Below, one piece after another: positions 42,028-51,782 of a stretch of DNA of 64,000 nucleotides (positions are counted from its first letter, which is position 1; each line of letters opens with the position of its first letter). The notes beneath the pieces are model-generated. The model had not been told where the DNA came from. It saw only the letters and a program-made list of their open reading frames with translations, and searched no databases. The position numbers were made by a program, and so were the translations under genes. The stretch lies in contig JACKPD010000010.1 in assembly GCA_024233785.1 (NCBI GenBank), positions 15,393 through 79,392 on the forward strand, in the 5' to 3' direction. Source of the DNA: Spirochaetales bacterium (lineage in GTDB: Bacteria; Spirochaetota; Spirochaetia; CADAEX01).

Positions 42028-44487
42028 TCAGCCGGTTAATCTTTTGATCTCATCTTTCAGCAAAGGGAAAAGATGTGCTGTCCTGTTAAGGTTTTCCATT
42101 GATTTTTCAGCATTGTTTTCCTTAGCGCTCTTTTCCAGTTCACCTGCAGCATCCCCGAATTTCCTGATGGCAAGATTCCATGAGCCACCCTTGATTGAGT
42201 GGGCTTCACGGCATAGTGACTCATAGTCCTTTTTTTCAAGAAGCGCCCTCATTTCAGTCAGCTGCTTCTCAACCCTGACACTGAACTCAGCGAGCGTTTC
42301 AAGAAGTATTTCCTTTTCACCCATAAAAGTATCGAGGGCGTCTTTAAAGTCAATCATTTCAGCGGCTTTAACCGGAGGGACCGGAGGTACAGCGCTGTTT
42401 ACAGTATTTTTTTCCGTACCATTCCCTGACGAAGCAGGCTGTGTTTTAACTGTGCTGATAATCGAATATCCATTTCCGTTTTTTTCAGACGCAGGTTCCA
42501 GCTCCTCAAGGTCAGCTACTTCATCGCCGACTATCAGCCACTTGCTGAAAAGCGGAACAAGGTCGGATTTTTTAAAAGGTTTGGAGAGAAAATCGTCCAT
42601 GCCTGCTTCTATGCATTTCTCTTTTTCACCTGCAATTGCATTAGCAGTAACAGCAATTATCGGAGCAGTCACCCCCATCTCCTTAATCCTTCTTGAGGCG
42701 TCAAAACCGTTCATTACCGGCATCTGTATATCCATCAGGATAAGATCGAATTTTTCTTTTTTTGCCAGCTCTACCGCTTCCAGCCCGTTATCAGCAACAG
42801 ATACATCAATATTAAAATTGTTTAAAATTGTTTTAAAAAGTTTCTGGTTGATATAATAATCTTCGGCAAGGAGGAATTTTTTTCTGCTGTTAAGAAGCAG
42901 TTCCTGAATTACGCTGAGTTCCTGTTCAGCAGTACTATCATCTTCCTCGTCATCTATTACTATTCCAAGAGCCTTGAAAACAGCGCTGTAAAGATGTCTT
43001 TTCTTGACCGGTTTGTTGATATATCCGTCAAACCAGTTCAGGAGCTTCATTTTTGCCTCGTCCCCGCCCATTCCGATAGGGGTCATGAGGACCTTTTTAA
43101 TATCAGAATACCGGCTTTCGGCTTTTATCTCACTTGCAAGCTGCCATCCGTCCATACCGGGCATTCTCTGGTCAATAAGCACCAGATCCACATCTGCATC
43201 CCCGCTCTTAACACTTTCAAGAAACGAAATAGCTTCATTTCCGTTATCAGCTTCATAAACCCTTATTCCAATTTCTTCAAGATATTTCCGTACCTGACTC
43301 CTGCTTGTTTCATTATCATCAACAAGCAGCAGCTCGATTTTCACAGGGAGTTTTAATGCCCGTGACATTTTCCCATTTGACAGCGTTGAAACCCGGGTTC
43401 TGACAGTAAACCAGAAGAGGGAACCCTTCCCCTCTACACTGTCAAAACCTATTTCTCCGCCGAAAAGTTCAGCAAGTTTTTTACTTATGGAAAGGCCGAG
43501 TCCCGTACCTCCGAATTTGCGGGTTATTGATGAGTCGACCTGGGTAAACACGTTAAAAAGAAGATTTTTTCTGCTGTCCGGGATACCTATACCTGTATCG
43601 CTGACAGTAAACTTGATTTTCATCTCATCGCCTTCTGTTTTTACCATGCGGGCGCTTACAACAATCTCCCCTTTTTTAGTGAATTTGATGGCATTGTTAA
43701 GAAGGTTCATTACAACCTGACGGAGCCTTACCGGATCGCCCTCAATTATTTCAGGAACATCAGGCGAAATAGAGAGTACAACCTCAAGCTCTTTTTTATG
43801 GGCTTCCATCGCGATCAGTGTAACTGCGTCTTCAAGCGTTTCATAAAGATTATATCCGATATTTTCAAGTTCAAGTTTTCCTGCTTCAATCTTGGAAAAA
43901 TCAAGGATATCGTTGACAAGGCTTAAAAGGACACCTGCTGAAAAAAGAATCTGATCGCCGTATTCCCTCTGTTCGACATCAAGCGGCGTATCAAGTATAA
44001 GTTCCGACATCCCCATAATTGTATGAAGCGGAGTCCTTATTTCATGGCTTACATTGGCAAGAAATTCCGATTTTGTTTTCGCTGCCTGTTCGGCAAGCCC
44101 TTTTGCTTCCTCAAGCTGTTTTTCCGCGGTTTTCAGTTCTGATATGTCGTCTATCAGCCCAATATAAAGTTTTCTGTCCTGGTCATCTGATGCTGTATTA
44201 ATTCTTACAGTATAGGATTTTCCGTATTTTTCTTTTTCACTGTATTCATATCTGATGCTGTCTTTCCCGGTTACTGCGATTTCACTTAATTTGCCGGTAA
44301 ACTCTTTAAAAAAATCATTACTCAGGACATCTGAAAGTTTTTTGCCTTCAATTGTCTCATTTTGTTTCACTGTAAGTTTTTTAAATGAAATATTTGCTTT
44401 TAGAATTTCGAGATTATCACTAAAAATAAAAACTGCGTAAGGAGAATTCTCGATAAAATTAATTAATACTTTTTCAAATTGCATCAT
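42028..44487 (-). CDS. hybrid histidine kinase (PAS-HisKA-HATPase-REC-REC-HPt)
   Basis: 819-aa multi-domain phosphorelay protein without membrane spans. PAS (about 1-120), HisKA with His148 in VSHEIRTPL, HATPase with DTGIGIPD and GGTGLGLSI, REC1 with Asp439 (LIDQRMPG), REC2 with Asp586 (LMDIQMPVMNG), and a C-terminal HPt with His763 in AHSIKGGSW. The complete chain allows internal His-Asp-His-Asp relay. The gene lies directly behind the two-receiver regulator and the cNMP protein, with which it probably forms one pathway. Confidence 0.95.
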   Translation of the reverse strand: MMQFEKVLINFIENSPYAVFIFSDNLEILKANISFKKLTVKQNETIEGKKLSDVLSNDFFKEFTGKLSEIAVTGKDSIRYEYSEKEKYGKSYTVRINTASDDQDRKLYIGLIDDISELKTAEKQLEEAKGLAEQAAKTKSEFLANVSHEIRTPLHTIMGMSELILDTPLDVEQREYGDQILFSAGVLLSLVNDILDFSKIEAGKLELENIGYNLYETLEDAVTLIAMEAHKKELEVVLSISPDVPEIIEGDPVRLRQVVMNLLNNAIKFTKKGEIVVSARMVKTEGDEMKIKFTVSDTGIGIPDSRKNLLFNVFTQVDSSITRKFGGTGLGLSISKKLAELFGGEIGFDSVEGKGSLFWFTVRTRVSTLSNGKMSRALKLPVKIELLLVDDNETSRSQVRKYLEEIGIRVYEADNGNEAISFLESVKSGDADVDLVLIDQRMPGMDGWQLASEIKAESRYSDIKKVLMTPIGMGGDEAKMKLLNWFDGYINKPVKKRHLYSAVFKALGIVIDDEEDDSTAEQELSVIQELLLNSRKKFLLAEDYYINQKLFKTILNNFNIDVSVADNGLEAVELAKKEKFDLILMDIQMPVMNGFDASRRIKEMGVTAPIIAVTANAIAGEKEKCIEAGMDDFLSKPFKKSDLVPLFSKWLIVGDEVADLEELEPASEKNGNGYSIISTVKTQPASSGNGTEKNTVNSAVPPVPPVKAAEMIDFKDALDTFMGEKEILLETLAEFSVRVEKQLTEMRALLEKKDYESLCREAHSIKGGSWNLAIRKFGDAAGELEKSAKENNAEKSMENLNRTAHLFPLLKDEIKRLTG

Positions 44488-44505
44488 CCGTATATCCCTG
44501 TTTTA

Positions 44506-45756
44506 TCAGAACCCGGGATTCAGGATTTCTGCTGTTTTTCTTTTTATCGCATCAGGCTTTAACGGTTTTGACATGTAGCTTCTGACTCCGTATTTAACTG
44601 CTTTAAGGACTGTTTCCTTCTGGGACAGTGCGGAAAGGATGATTACCGGTGTATTGATTTTCTCCCTGTCCATATATTCGAGGACTCCGAATCCGTCAAG
44701 TTCAGGCATCATTACATCAAGAAACACAAGATCATATTTATTGCCGGGAAGGGCCTCGACAAACTTTTTCCCGTTTTCATACAGGTCGAGCTGCCATTCA
44801 AGTGATTTGAATACAGTTTTAACAAGCTGCCTTATCACAAAATCATCATCGACTATCGCTATTTTCACATTATTCCCGATTGTCTCAAGCTGTCTGAAGA
44901 GGTTTTCCGCTTCAAACCTCATTTCAATTTTACCTTCCTGGGGATTTCCGGAAAGTTTTGCCCCCAGCAGATTATCCTCAACAACCTTGTCCTGGGCATA
45001 TGCATCACCTTTTTTTCCGATCAGCACATCAAGGGCATCGCCAAGATTATTGGTTGTCTTTATTCCCTTGAATTCCGGAACAGATTTAACATAATCCTTA
45101 ATTGCACCTGAATTGGTAAGAATCATTATCTGATCAGGTTTTTCAGCCGCGCTTTTTACAGCAATATCCAGGAGATTGCGCAATTTGAAAATATTTTTAT
45201 CCTCAATTTCAACATTCGACATCATAAGGAGGATTTTGGGATGCGCAATATTGTAGATTTTAATCAGCTCGTTAAGCCGGAACTGCAGAATATCAATTTT
45301 TTCGGTATTCAGCCCGCGGGCAATTTCAATAAATATAATTTCGTCGTTAAAGTTTGCTTCAATTATGCAGGGCGTGTCATCGACCTCCATCTCTATTTTA
45401 AATATCTCTGAAACACCTTTAAAGAGAGAATCAATTTTGACCGGTTTTGAGAGTATTTTTTTAACTCCGTATTTGGCAAGTTCGACTATTTTACTTTTAT
45501 CAATTCTGCTGGTAAGAAGAATTACAGGTATTGATGACGTATTTGGGTTAGCCTCTTTCTCAATAAGTATTTCCTCTGAACTTTTTCTTGTGAGCATGTA
45601 GTCCATGACAATAAGGTCAGGAATTACCTTCCGGAGTTTAAGTGACCCGTCAAGCCCGTTTACTCCATTGAAAACTTCAAAATTCAATTCTGTAAATTTT
45701 TTTTCAAGATACTGGCGGAATTCCTCGTTTTCATCAATAATCAACACTTTTTTCAT
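44506..45756 (-). CDS. two-receiver response regulator
   Basis: 416 aa. N-terminal receiver with DEN acidic cluster, acceptor Asp in VMDYML and Lys in LSKPVK; C-terminal receiver with DDD, acceptor Asp in FLDVMMP and Lys in MSKPLK. Between them is a region of about 140 residues with a STAS-like pattern (IFIEIARGLNTEKIDILQF). No DNA-binding domain, so it may act by phosphotransfer or protein binding. The start at 45756 is used because GGAGAG lies just upstream; the in-frame TTG at 45774 overlaps the preceding gene. Confidence 0.88.
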   Translation of the reverse strand: MKKVLIIDENEEFRQYLEKKFTELNFEVFNGVNGLDGSLKLRKVIPDLIVMDYMLTRKSSEEILIEKEANPNTSSIPVILLTSRIDKSKIVELAKYGVKKILSKPVKIDSLFKGVSEIFKIEMEVDDTPCIIEANFNDEIIFIEIARGLNTEKIDILQFRLNELIKIYNIAHPKILLMMSNVEIEDKNIFKLRNLLDIAVKSAAEKPDQIMILTNSGAIKDYVKSVPEFKGIKTTNNLGDALDVLIGKKGDAYAQDKVVEDNLLGAKLSGNPQEGKIEMRFEAENLFRQLETIGNNVKIAIVDDDFVIRQLVKTVFKSLEWQLDLYENGKKFVEALPGNKYDLVFLDVMMPELDGFGVLEYMDREKINTPVIILSALSQKETVLKAVKYGVRSYMSKPLKPDAIKRKTAEILNPGF

Positions 45757-45770
45757 TATACTCTCCAGAT

Positions 45771-47951
45771 TCAATTTTTATTAAATACTGATTCCATAGT
45801 AAAAATATCAGTAAGGACCTCTCTGGTTACAGCATATAAAGGGGGAATCCCCTCAAATGCGTTCATACCGGTGGAAAGCTGGTTTTTCGGGCTGGCAGGA
45901 AGGTCCGACACATAATAATAAAAATTCATCGGGATGTTATCTGCAATAAGGCCGTGCTGTCTTGCCTCAATTATCTGCCTTAAATAATAAACCCCTTCCA
46001 TTTCAAGTCCTATACAGTCCCAGATGTGTCTGTAGAAAGAAAGCATCATGCTGTTCTGAAACAATGTGCCGTCCACAGTCAGCATCGGGCCTCTGTATAT
46101 TTTAGTTTCAGCAAGCCTGTTTTGTAAACGATTAATTGTTTTAAACGCCCTGTTTTCAACAGGAAGAAAAAGGTCCTCAGACTGCCCGATAAAAGCGTCA
46201 GGAAGAAGTATGTCCCCCCTTTTTCCAAGCAGCGCCCCCGCCTTTCCCAGAATATTTATGCTGCCGAGGTTTTTCCCGAACTGAAGAAGAAGGTTTCTCA
46301 TTATTTCAGAAGCCTGCTCTCCGAAAGCATAATCAATATTAAGTATCAGCGACTGAGACCTTTCAGGGATTTCAGGAAGACCCGGGTCAATATTTTTATT
46401 TACAAGCTTGCACAGGCTGAAAATCTGAACCCTGATTCCTGTTGATACGGTCCTGTCCAGCTTTATAATACCGTCCGAAATCTTGATGCTGCCGGGGTTT
46501 TTCTCATCTTCCTCGTCCAGAAAATCCCTTGAAAGCGCATACAGCATATCATGTCTGTTGTGCCATTTCTTTTTTGCGACAGGGTGCCTGTTTTTTTCTC
46601 CCCATGCAATAATCTCCTCCATTCTCTCAAGCAGCGAGGAATTAAGACAGTTTATAACCGAGTGCGTATTGCTGCTTATTATATGAACTTTTATGTGCGG
46701 AGGAAGTTCATTGGCCTTAAATCCGGTGAGCTCCCTCACAGCGTCGCCAATCTGGGTGAGCCACATTTCAGAACGCCTTGTGTTATAAAGCTCAAGCTGT
46801 CTCTTTATGACAAGATGGAAAATGCCGCTGTGCATAGCAGCCTGATAAAGGTATTTAACAGTATCCTCAGGCCACGCTGTTTTAAGGCCCGCAATTTCAC
46901 TGCCGGAGAACGGAAGTGTTTTCAGAAATTCAGAATCTCTCTTTTCCTTTCCTTTTGGAGAAAACTGATTTTTTGATAAATGATTCTTAATTGCGAGCAG
47001 AATCCTGTGCTCAGAAAGGCGCGCCTTTATTTTTTCCGCTTCAACTGTTAATACGCACAGGCATGTAATAAGATCAAGAAGGTCTGTTATTCCGGGGCGG
47101 TAGAGCATCATTGTCTGGCCCGGCATCATCTTCCAGCACCTCCTGCGCCTTGCAAGGGCAGGAGCCGGATCAAAAAGTTTCCATGGTTCAGGTATGTGTT
47201 CATAAAGCTCATCAATAAGCACGTATATGAAGTTTTCAGTTACATTGCCGGGAAGCCTTTTTATGGCATAATCAAGCGCCAGGGTGTCAATAACCTCGCT
47301 GTTATTGATATCAGTATGCAGGGCCGGCTCCATCTCGCGGTAGAAAGGGATGAGATCTTTGATTTCCATGCTGCCTTTGTTTATGCCCTGTAGTACTTCA
47401 GATTTGAACCTTTCAAAGGCGGCAAATATCCCCTGTTTATTTTTCAGGATTGTACTCATCGCTTTTGAGAAAGCCTTGGATGAGTGAATAAGCTTCCTGA
47501 AGTTACGGCCTGTTATGGTGTAGCACTGAACATCAGAAAGTGCCCTGACTGTATATATTCTTTTCTGGTTAAAGATTGCCGAGCGTTCCCCGAAATAATG
47601 TCCCGAGGTAATTACATTTATCCTTACAGTCCCGGCAGCCTTGTAATCTATCGTTTCAACAGCCCCTTTTTTTATTAAAAACATGCTGTCTTCAGAATCG
47701 CCTTTGCTGTATATTGTCTCTCCCTTGCGGAAGGTATATTCCCTTAAATCCTTGATAAGTTTCTTTTTTTCAGAAGAAGAGAGGAAGCGGAACGGAATAA
47801 CCCCTTCCAGCAGTTCAATCGCAGCATCATTCCCCTGCCTGCGGTCCGGCTTATCATTTTTGCCGGCATTTTTGCTGTTTCCCCTCTGGTTTGAGGCACT
47901 GGAACTGCCTGTATTTTTGCTGAAAGCAGTATCCTTTGATGTGCGGCCCAT
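45771..47951 (-). CDS. cyclic-nucleotide-binding protein with nucleosidase-like C-terminal domain
   Basis: 726 aa. A low-complexity, Ser/Asn/Lys-rich N-terminal segment of about 45 residues is followed by a cNMP-binding domain (about 50-165) with GHYFGERSAIFNQKR, including the conserved Glu122 and Arg131. The middle (about 180-520) is mostly helical and unrecognised. Residues about 538-715 resemble a nucleoside-phosphorylase/AMP-nucleosidase fold, with GKAGALLGKRGDILLPDA, LEMEGVYY and YYVSDLP. Catalytic residues cannot be confirmed by eye. AGGAGGG precedes the ATG. It is in the middle of a purine- and signalling-related operon. Confidence 0.8.
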   Translation of the reverse strand: MGRTSKDTAFSKNTGSSSASNQRGNSKNAGKNDKPDRRQGNDAAIELLEGVIPFRFLSSSEKKKLIKDLREYTFRKGETIYSKGDSEDSMFLIKKGAVETIDYKAAGTVRINVITSGHYFGERSAIFNQKRIYTVRALSDVQCYTITGRNFRKLIHSSKAFSKAMSTILKNKQGIFAAFERFKSEVLQGINKGSMEIKDLIPFYREMEPALHTDINNSEVIDTLALDYAIKRLPGNVTENFIYVLIDELYEHIPEPWKLFDPAPALARRRRCWKMMPGQTMMLYRPGITDLLDLITCLCVLTVEAEKIKARLSEHRILLAIKNHLSKNQFSPKGKEKRDSEFLKTLPFSGSEIAGLKTAWPEDTVKYLYQAAMHSGIFHLVIKRQLELYNTRRSEMWLTQIGDAVRELTGFKANELPPHIKVHIISSNTHSVINCLNSSLLERMEEIIAWGEKNRHPVAKKKWHNRHDMLYALSRDFLDEEDEKNPGSIKISDGIIKLDRTVSTGIRVQIFSLCKLVNKNIDPGLPEIPERSQSLILNIDYAFGEQASEIMRNLLLQFGKNLGSINILGKAGALLGKRGDILLPDAFIGQSEDLFLPVENRAFKTINRLQNRLAETKIYRGPMLTVDGTLFQNSMMLSFYRHIWDCIGLEMEGVYYLRQIIEARQHGLIADNIPMNFYYYVSDLPASPKNQLSTGMNAFEGIPPLYAVTREVLTDIFTMESVFNKN

Positions 47952-48012
47952 TTTTTATCCCTCCTGTCTGGTGACCGGCTTTTCCTTATGCCTGCGCGGG
48001 AAAACGGGAGTA

Positions 48013-48501
48013 CTAGAATTTATATCCGAATTTCCTGAGCATTTCCTTCCGCGCCTGTTTATCGCCGGAATTCTCAACTCCTGAAGGAGAAGATCCGTCG
48101 ATAACCCCCATAATCCCTTTCCCCTGCCCTGTTTCCGCTGTAATTACCTGAAGAGGATTAGCGGTAGCCGCAAAAACAGAAGCTACTTCGTGACAGTTCT
48201 TGATCTGGTTTAATATATTTATCGGAAAAGCATTTTTTATCAACAGCACAAACGTATGTCCCGCGCCAATGGCAAGTGCGTTATCAGAGGCTGCCTTGAC
48301 AAGCTCTTCTGAATTGCCTTCTGTTCTTATGAGGGCCGGGCCTGAGGCTTCACAGAAAGCAAGGCCGTATTCAACGCCCGGAACACTGCCGATAACTATC
48401 TCGGCAATATCCTCCGCGGTTTTTATAAAATGCGACTGTCCTAAAATGAGGTTAGCCCCTTCGGGAATTTTAACCTGAACAGCGTTTAATCCAACATTCA
48501 T
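48013..48501 (-). CDS. adenosine-specific-kinase family protein (PF04008-like)
   Basis: 162 aa. Strong motif match to the adenosine-specific kinase family described from thermophilic archaea and Thermotoga: GLAFCEASGPALIR, NALAIGAGHTFVLLIK, NAFPINILNQIKN, and FAATANPLQVI. The biochemical activity of the family is only partly established. AAGGAGG precedes the ATG. It sits between pheT and the cNMP/nucleosidase-like gene, so it may act on the same adenine nucleosides. Confidence 0.85.
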   Translation of the reverse strand: MNVGLNAVQVKIPEGANLILGQSHFIKTAEDIAEIVIGSVPGVEYGLAFCEASGPALIRTEGNSEELVKAASDNALAIGAGHTFVLLIKNAFPINILNQIKNCHEVASVFAATANPLQVITAETGQGKGIMGVIDGSSPSGVENSGDKQARKEMLRKFGYKF

Positions 48502-48519
48502 AACAGTCCTCCTTCCGTT

Positions 48520-50226
48520 TTATTTCTGCCCGCTGAGCTTCATAACAAGATCAAGGTTGATTTCACAGGCTGCGCACGGCATCTGGATGCTCCAGTTTTC
48601 AAGCACCTGTGGAGATATTTCACCCATTATGCCTATTTCCCTGCCGCCGAGAACAACTTTGGCGCATCTTCCGCTTATAAACCTGGGATCGTCGGATTCT
48701 TTAAGTACATAATCGGCAGAGATATAAAACATTACAGCTGAGAGCTGTGAACTTACAAGATTAAAACCGGCATCCTTATCAGCAGATAAAAATCCAAGCG
48801 AGTTTATAGTTGCAACACCGTAATTATCATCTTCATCCCTGACTCCTGTTTTGCCGGCCTCGAATATCCTGTGGGGATAAACAGCGTTTCCCGACACTGC
48901 CTCGGAATTCAGAAGAGAAGGGAGGATTGACGCCCTTAGGTATTCATAGCTTTCACTCATCGGATTTGCGATCCTGACAACTTCTGTTCCTTTTATATTC
49001 ATCTTCTCGATATAGTCCTTCCCGGATCCAAGATAGTTGTATACCATCTCCTGAAAACCAAGCCCGACCATTATATTTTTGATTCGCCTTCCGAACAGTG
49101 TTTCAGGAGTGAGTTTACCCATTGTAAAGTCATCCGGCATGACAGGTTCAAAGTTGGGAAGCCCCTTTCCTATCATTATATCCTCAATTACATCAACCGG
49201 GTGAAGAAAATCATTCCTGTAAACTGCGGGATATAATGTGAGCTTTGATCCGCTGACTTCTATCCTGCATCCGAGCTTTCTTCCGAATGCAGCAGCCTCG
49301 TCCGGAGTATATTTTTCACCTAGAAGTTTATTTACATAGGATATATCGGCCGTTACCGGCTGCTGGAAATAAAACGGGGCTGTAATCTCTCTCCCGAGCG
49401 GAGTGTCATAAGGGTAGACCGTCTTTACGGGAAGTATCTCATATCCTGCGTCTGAAAGGTCGCACGCAACTATCGCTGTCGCAATCAGCAGCGAATATAT
49501 ATCAGTCCCGGTCATTTCGACAAAAAGCTCCCTGTCCCCCTCAAGTACAGCGCCGATATCATTGCTGTTGATTACAGGAGGAAGACTAAGTGTCTTTCCA
49601 TCATTATCAGTTATATAAGGATATTTGCTGAAATCAGCAATTATGCCCCCGTATTCCTGCCCCTTGGGATGTTCTTTAAGTATTTCCCTGAGGGTGAGTT
49701 TTTTTTCAAATCCCAGAGGAACAAATCCTTCCTTATCTGGGTCGGCGGCAGTATAGCGGACCGGAAATTTAAAAATATCGCTTCTGTAAACACCCATAGC
49801 GATGGCTTTTCTCTTCTGTCCGTAGTTCCAGCACAGCTTTTCCTGTGTCTGTATGATGTCTTTAAGGGACGCCTCATCAATACCCGCCCCCTTTATCGCG
49901 AAGCCGGCAATATAAGGTCTTATATCTTTTAAAGCCGGGTCTACAGTTATTGATCTCCCGCCGGAATCCAGAATTTTTTCCGCTGTTGAGAAAAAGCTGT
50001 ATTCATTTTTCCCGCCTCCGGTATATACACGGAGCTGGCGTGCAATTCCTGCGGTTGACCAGAGATCAGGCCGGTTTGTGTCGTTAAGCTCAATTTTAAG
50101 AATATCATCTTCCCTGCCGTCAAATTCCGCTTTTGCGGCTGAAAGCAGTTTTACAAAATCATCTCCTTCGACCCTTTTCCCGATATATTTATAAAGCGCG
50201 TCTTCGTATACTTCAATTTTAGGCAT
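48520..50226 (-). CDS. pheT: phenylalanyl-tRNA synthetase beta subunit, archaeal type
   Basis: 568 aa, much shorter than the usual bacterial PheT of about 800 because the N-terminal EMAP-like and C-terminal anticodon-binding domains are absent. The sequence matches archaeal/eukaryotic PheT, with ELNDTNRPDLWS near the N-terminus and the B5-like and catalytic-like core. This form is known in spirochaetes as an ancient transfer. pheS precedes it by 2 nt, and the adenosine-kinase-like gene follows by 18 bp. Confidence 0.94.
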   Translation of the reverse strand: MPKIEVYEDALYKYIGKRVEGDDFVKLLSAAKAEFDGREDDILKIELNDTNRPDLWSTAGIARQLRVYTGGGKNEYSFFSTAEKILDSGGRSITVDPALKDIRPYIAGFAIKGAGIDEASLKDIIQTQEKLCWNYGQKRKAIAMGVYRSDIFKFPVRYTAADPDKEGFVPLGFEKKLTLREILKEHPKGQEYGGIIADFSKYPYITDNDGKTLSLPPVINSNDIGAVLEGDRELFVEMTGTDIYSLLIATAIVACDLSDAGYEILPVKTVYPYDTPLGREITAPFYFQQPVTADISYVNKLLGEKYTPDEAAAFGRKLGCRIEVSGSKLTLYPAVYRNDFLHPVDVIEDIMIGKGLPNFEPVMPDDFTMGKLTPETLFGRRIKNIMVGLGFQEMVYNYLGSGKDYIEKMNIKGTEVVRIANPMSESYEYLRASILPSLLNSEAVSGNAVYPHRIFEAGKTGVRDEDDNYGVATINSLGFLSADKDAGFNLVSSQLSAVMFYISADYVLKESDDPRFISGRCAKVVLGGREIGIMGEISPQVLENWSIQMPCAACEINLDLVMKLSGQK

Positions 50227-50228
50227 TG

Positions 50229-51770
50229 TCAGCTACTCCTTCTTCTCAGCCTTAGGTGTTCAATATCACTTGTAAAAAGTTCTCTCAAATCGTTAAGCCC
50301 GAGAGACATGAGGGCCATCCTGTCTATCCCAAGTCCCCAGGCCAGTACCGGAACATGTATTCCGAGAGGCTCAGTTACTTCCGGGCGGAAAATACCTGCC
50401 CCGCCAAGCTCGAACCATCCGAGAACAGGGTGTTTTATATGCACTTCAACAGACGGTTCTGTAAACGGGAAATAACCAGGAACATACATGACTTCCGACG
50501 CTCCGGCAACCTCTTCAGCAAACATTTTAAGCAGGCCGAGGAGTGTTTTAAGCGTAACTTCTTCACCAAGGACTATCCCTTCTGTCTGATAAAAATCTGA
50601 AAGATGGGTCGCATCAACCTTATCGTATCTGAAGCACCTTACAATCCCGAAATATTTACCCGGAATTTTTGCCCGTGTTAGAGTTTTAGCGGAAAGTACT
50701 GTCCCCTGGCTTCTTAAAATCAGCCTTTTTGTAAATTCCCTGTCAAAATCGTAACCCCATCCGCGGCTTCCTGTTTTCCATCCGTCTTTATGTGATGATG
50801 CAACCTGGTCAAGATAAGGCTGTTCAATTGATTTTGCCTTGACCGGGTCTGCCAGATGGTAGACATCATGGATATCCCTTGCGGAATGAAACTGGGGCAT
50901 AAAAAGAGCATCGCAGTTCCAGAATTCTGTTTCAACAAGGGGGCCGTCAAACTCCTCAAATCCCAGCGATACAAGCTTATCCTTTACTCCGTCAAGGAAC
51001 TGCGCGTAAGGGCTGTGCCTGCCCAGAAGTACTCTTGAGGGAGGAGTGTTGACATTGTAGCCCCTGAAGGTTTTATTTTTCCAGCTTCCGTCAGCAAGCA
51101 TTTCAGGGGTAAGGCTTCCAACCTCTTCGCCTGTAACGCCCTGTTCCTTGAGTAATTTTTTAACTTCCTTACCTGAAGCTGTTATTCTGTAGACAATATC
51201 TTCCCTCTCGGATACGCGGAAAGGAGAATTTCCTCCCCCCCTTTTTTTGCTTATGCCGGATATTGCTGTAATTTCATCGGGAGAAAGGGTGGATTCTTCA
51301 AGTTCCCCCTCCCTGATTCCTTTATCAAGAACTGCCCTTACCAATTTCATTGACTGCGATATTCCGCTGCCCTTAATGCAGGCTCTTTTTTCCTCATCAA
51401 GCGCCATTACACCATCTTTCGACATCTGGCCGAAAGCTGTCCCTGTATCCCTGTTTTCAAGTGACAGCGCATCATTTATTTCAGTGAGTTTCATCGGCCC
51501 CTTTTCTGATATAAGGGCGAATATTCTTTCAGCCGGCGTCCCGTTTTTCTGCAGGTCCCGCCCTGTATCTGTCATCTCATAGATAACCCTTTTTTTCTTT
51601 TCCTTTTCCTCGATGAGAGACTTTGCGGCAAGCCAGCTGAAAGCCTGATTGCACTGACCCAGCTTAAATGAAAGTTTTTCCATTATAAGTTCAGAAGTAA
51701 GATCTTCATCTCCGGTATTCAAAAGGACCCTTATTTCAAGGGGATGGAGGGTTTTGATATCATAATTCAT
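50229..51770 (-). CDS. pheS: phenylalanyl-tRNA synthetase alpha subunit, archaeal type
   Basis: 513 aa. The N-terminal 200 residues contain winged-helix domains typical of the archaeal/eukaryotic alpha subunit. The C-terminal class II catalytic core shows motif 2 (GIVRCFRYDKVDATHLSDF) and motif 3 (VLAWGLGIDRMAL). Aminoacylates tRNA-Phe with PheT. It lies 12 bp after the TIGR00300-family gene. Confidence 0.95.
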   Translation of the reverse strand: MNYDIKTLHPLEIRVLLNTGDEDLTSELIMEKLSFKLGQCNQAFSWLAAKSLIEEKEKKKRVIYEMTDTGRDLQKNGTPAERIFALISEKGPMKLTEINDALSLENRDTGTAFGQMSKDGVMALDEEKRACIKGSGISQSMKLVRAVLDKGIREGELEESTLSPDEITAISGISKKRGGGNSPFRVSEREDIVYRITASGKEVKKLLKEQGVTGEEVGSLTPEMLADGSWKNKTFRGYNVNTPPSRVLLGRHSPYAQFLDGVKDKLVSLGFEEFDGPLVETEFWNCDALFMPQFHSARDIHDVYHLADPVKAKSIEQPYLDQVASSHKDGWKTGSRGWGYDFDREFTKRLILRSQGTVLSAKTLTRAKIPGKYFGIVRCFRYDKVDATHLSDFYQTEGIVLGEEVTLKTLLGLLKMFAEEVAGASEVMYVPGYFPFTEPSVEVHIKHPVLGWFELGGAGIFRPEVTEPLGIHVPVLAWGLGIDRMALMSLGLNDLRELFTSDIEHLRLRRRSS

Positions 51771-51782
51771 TGTTAAAACTCC

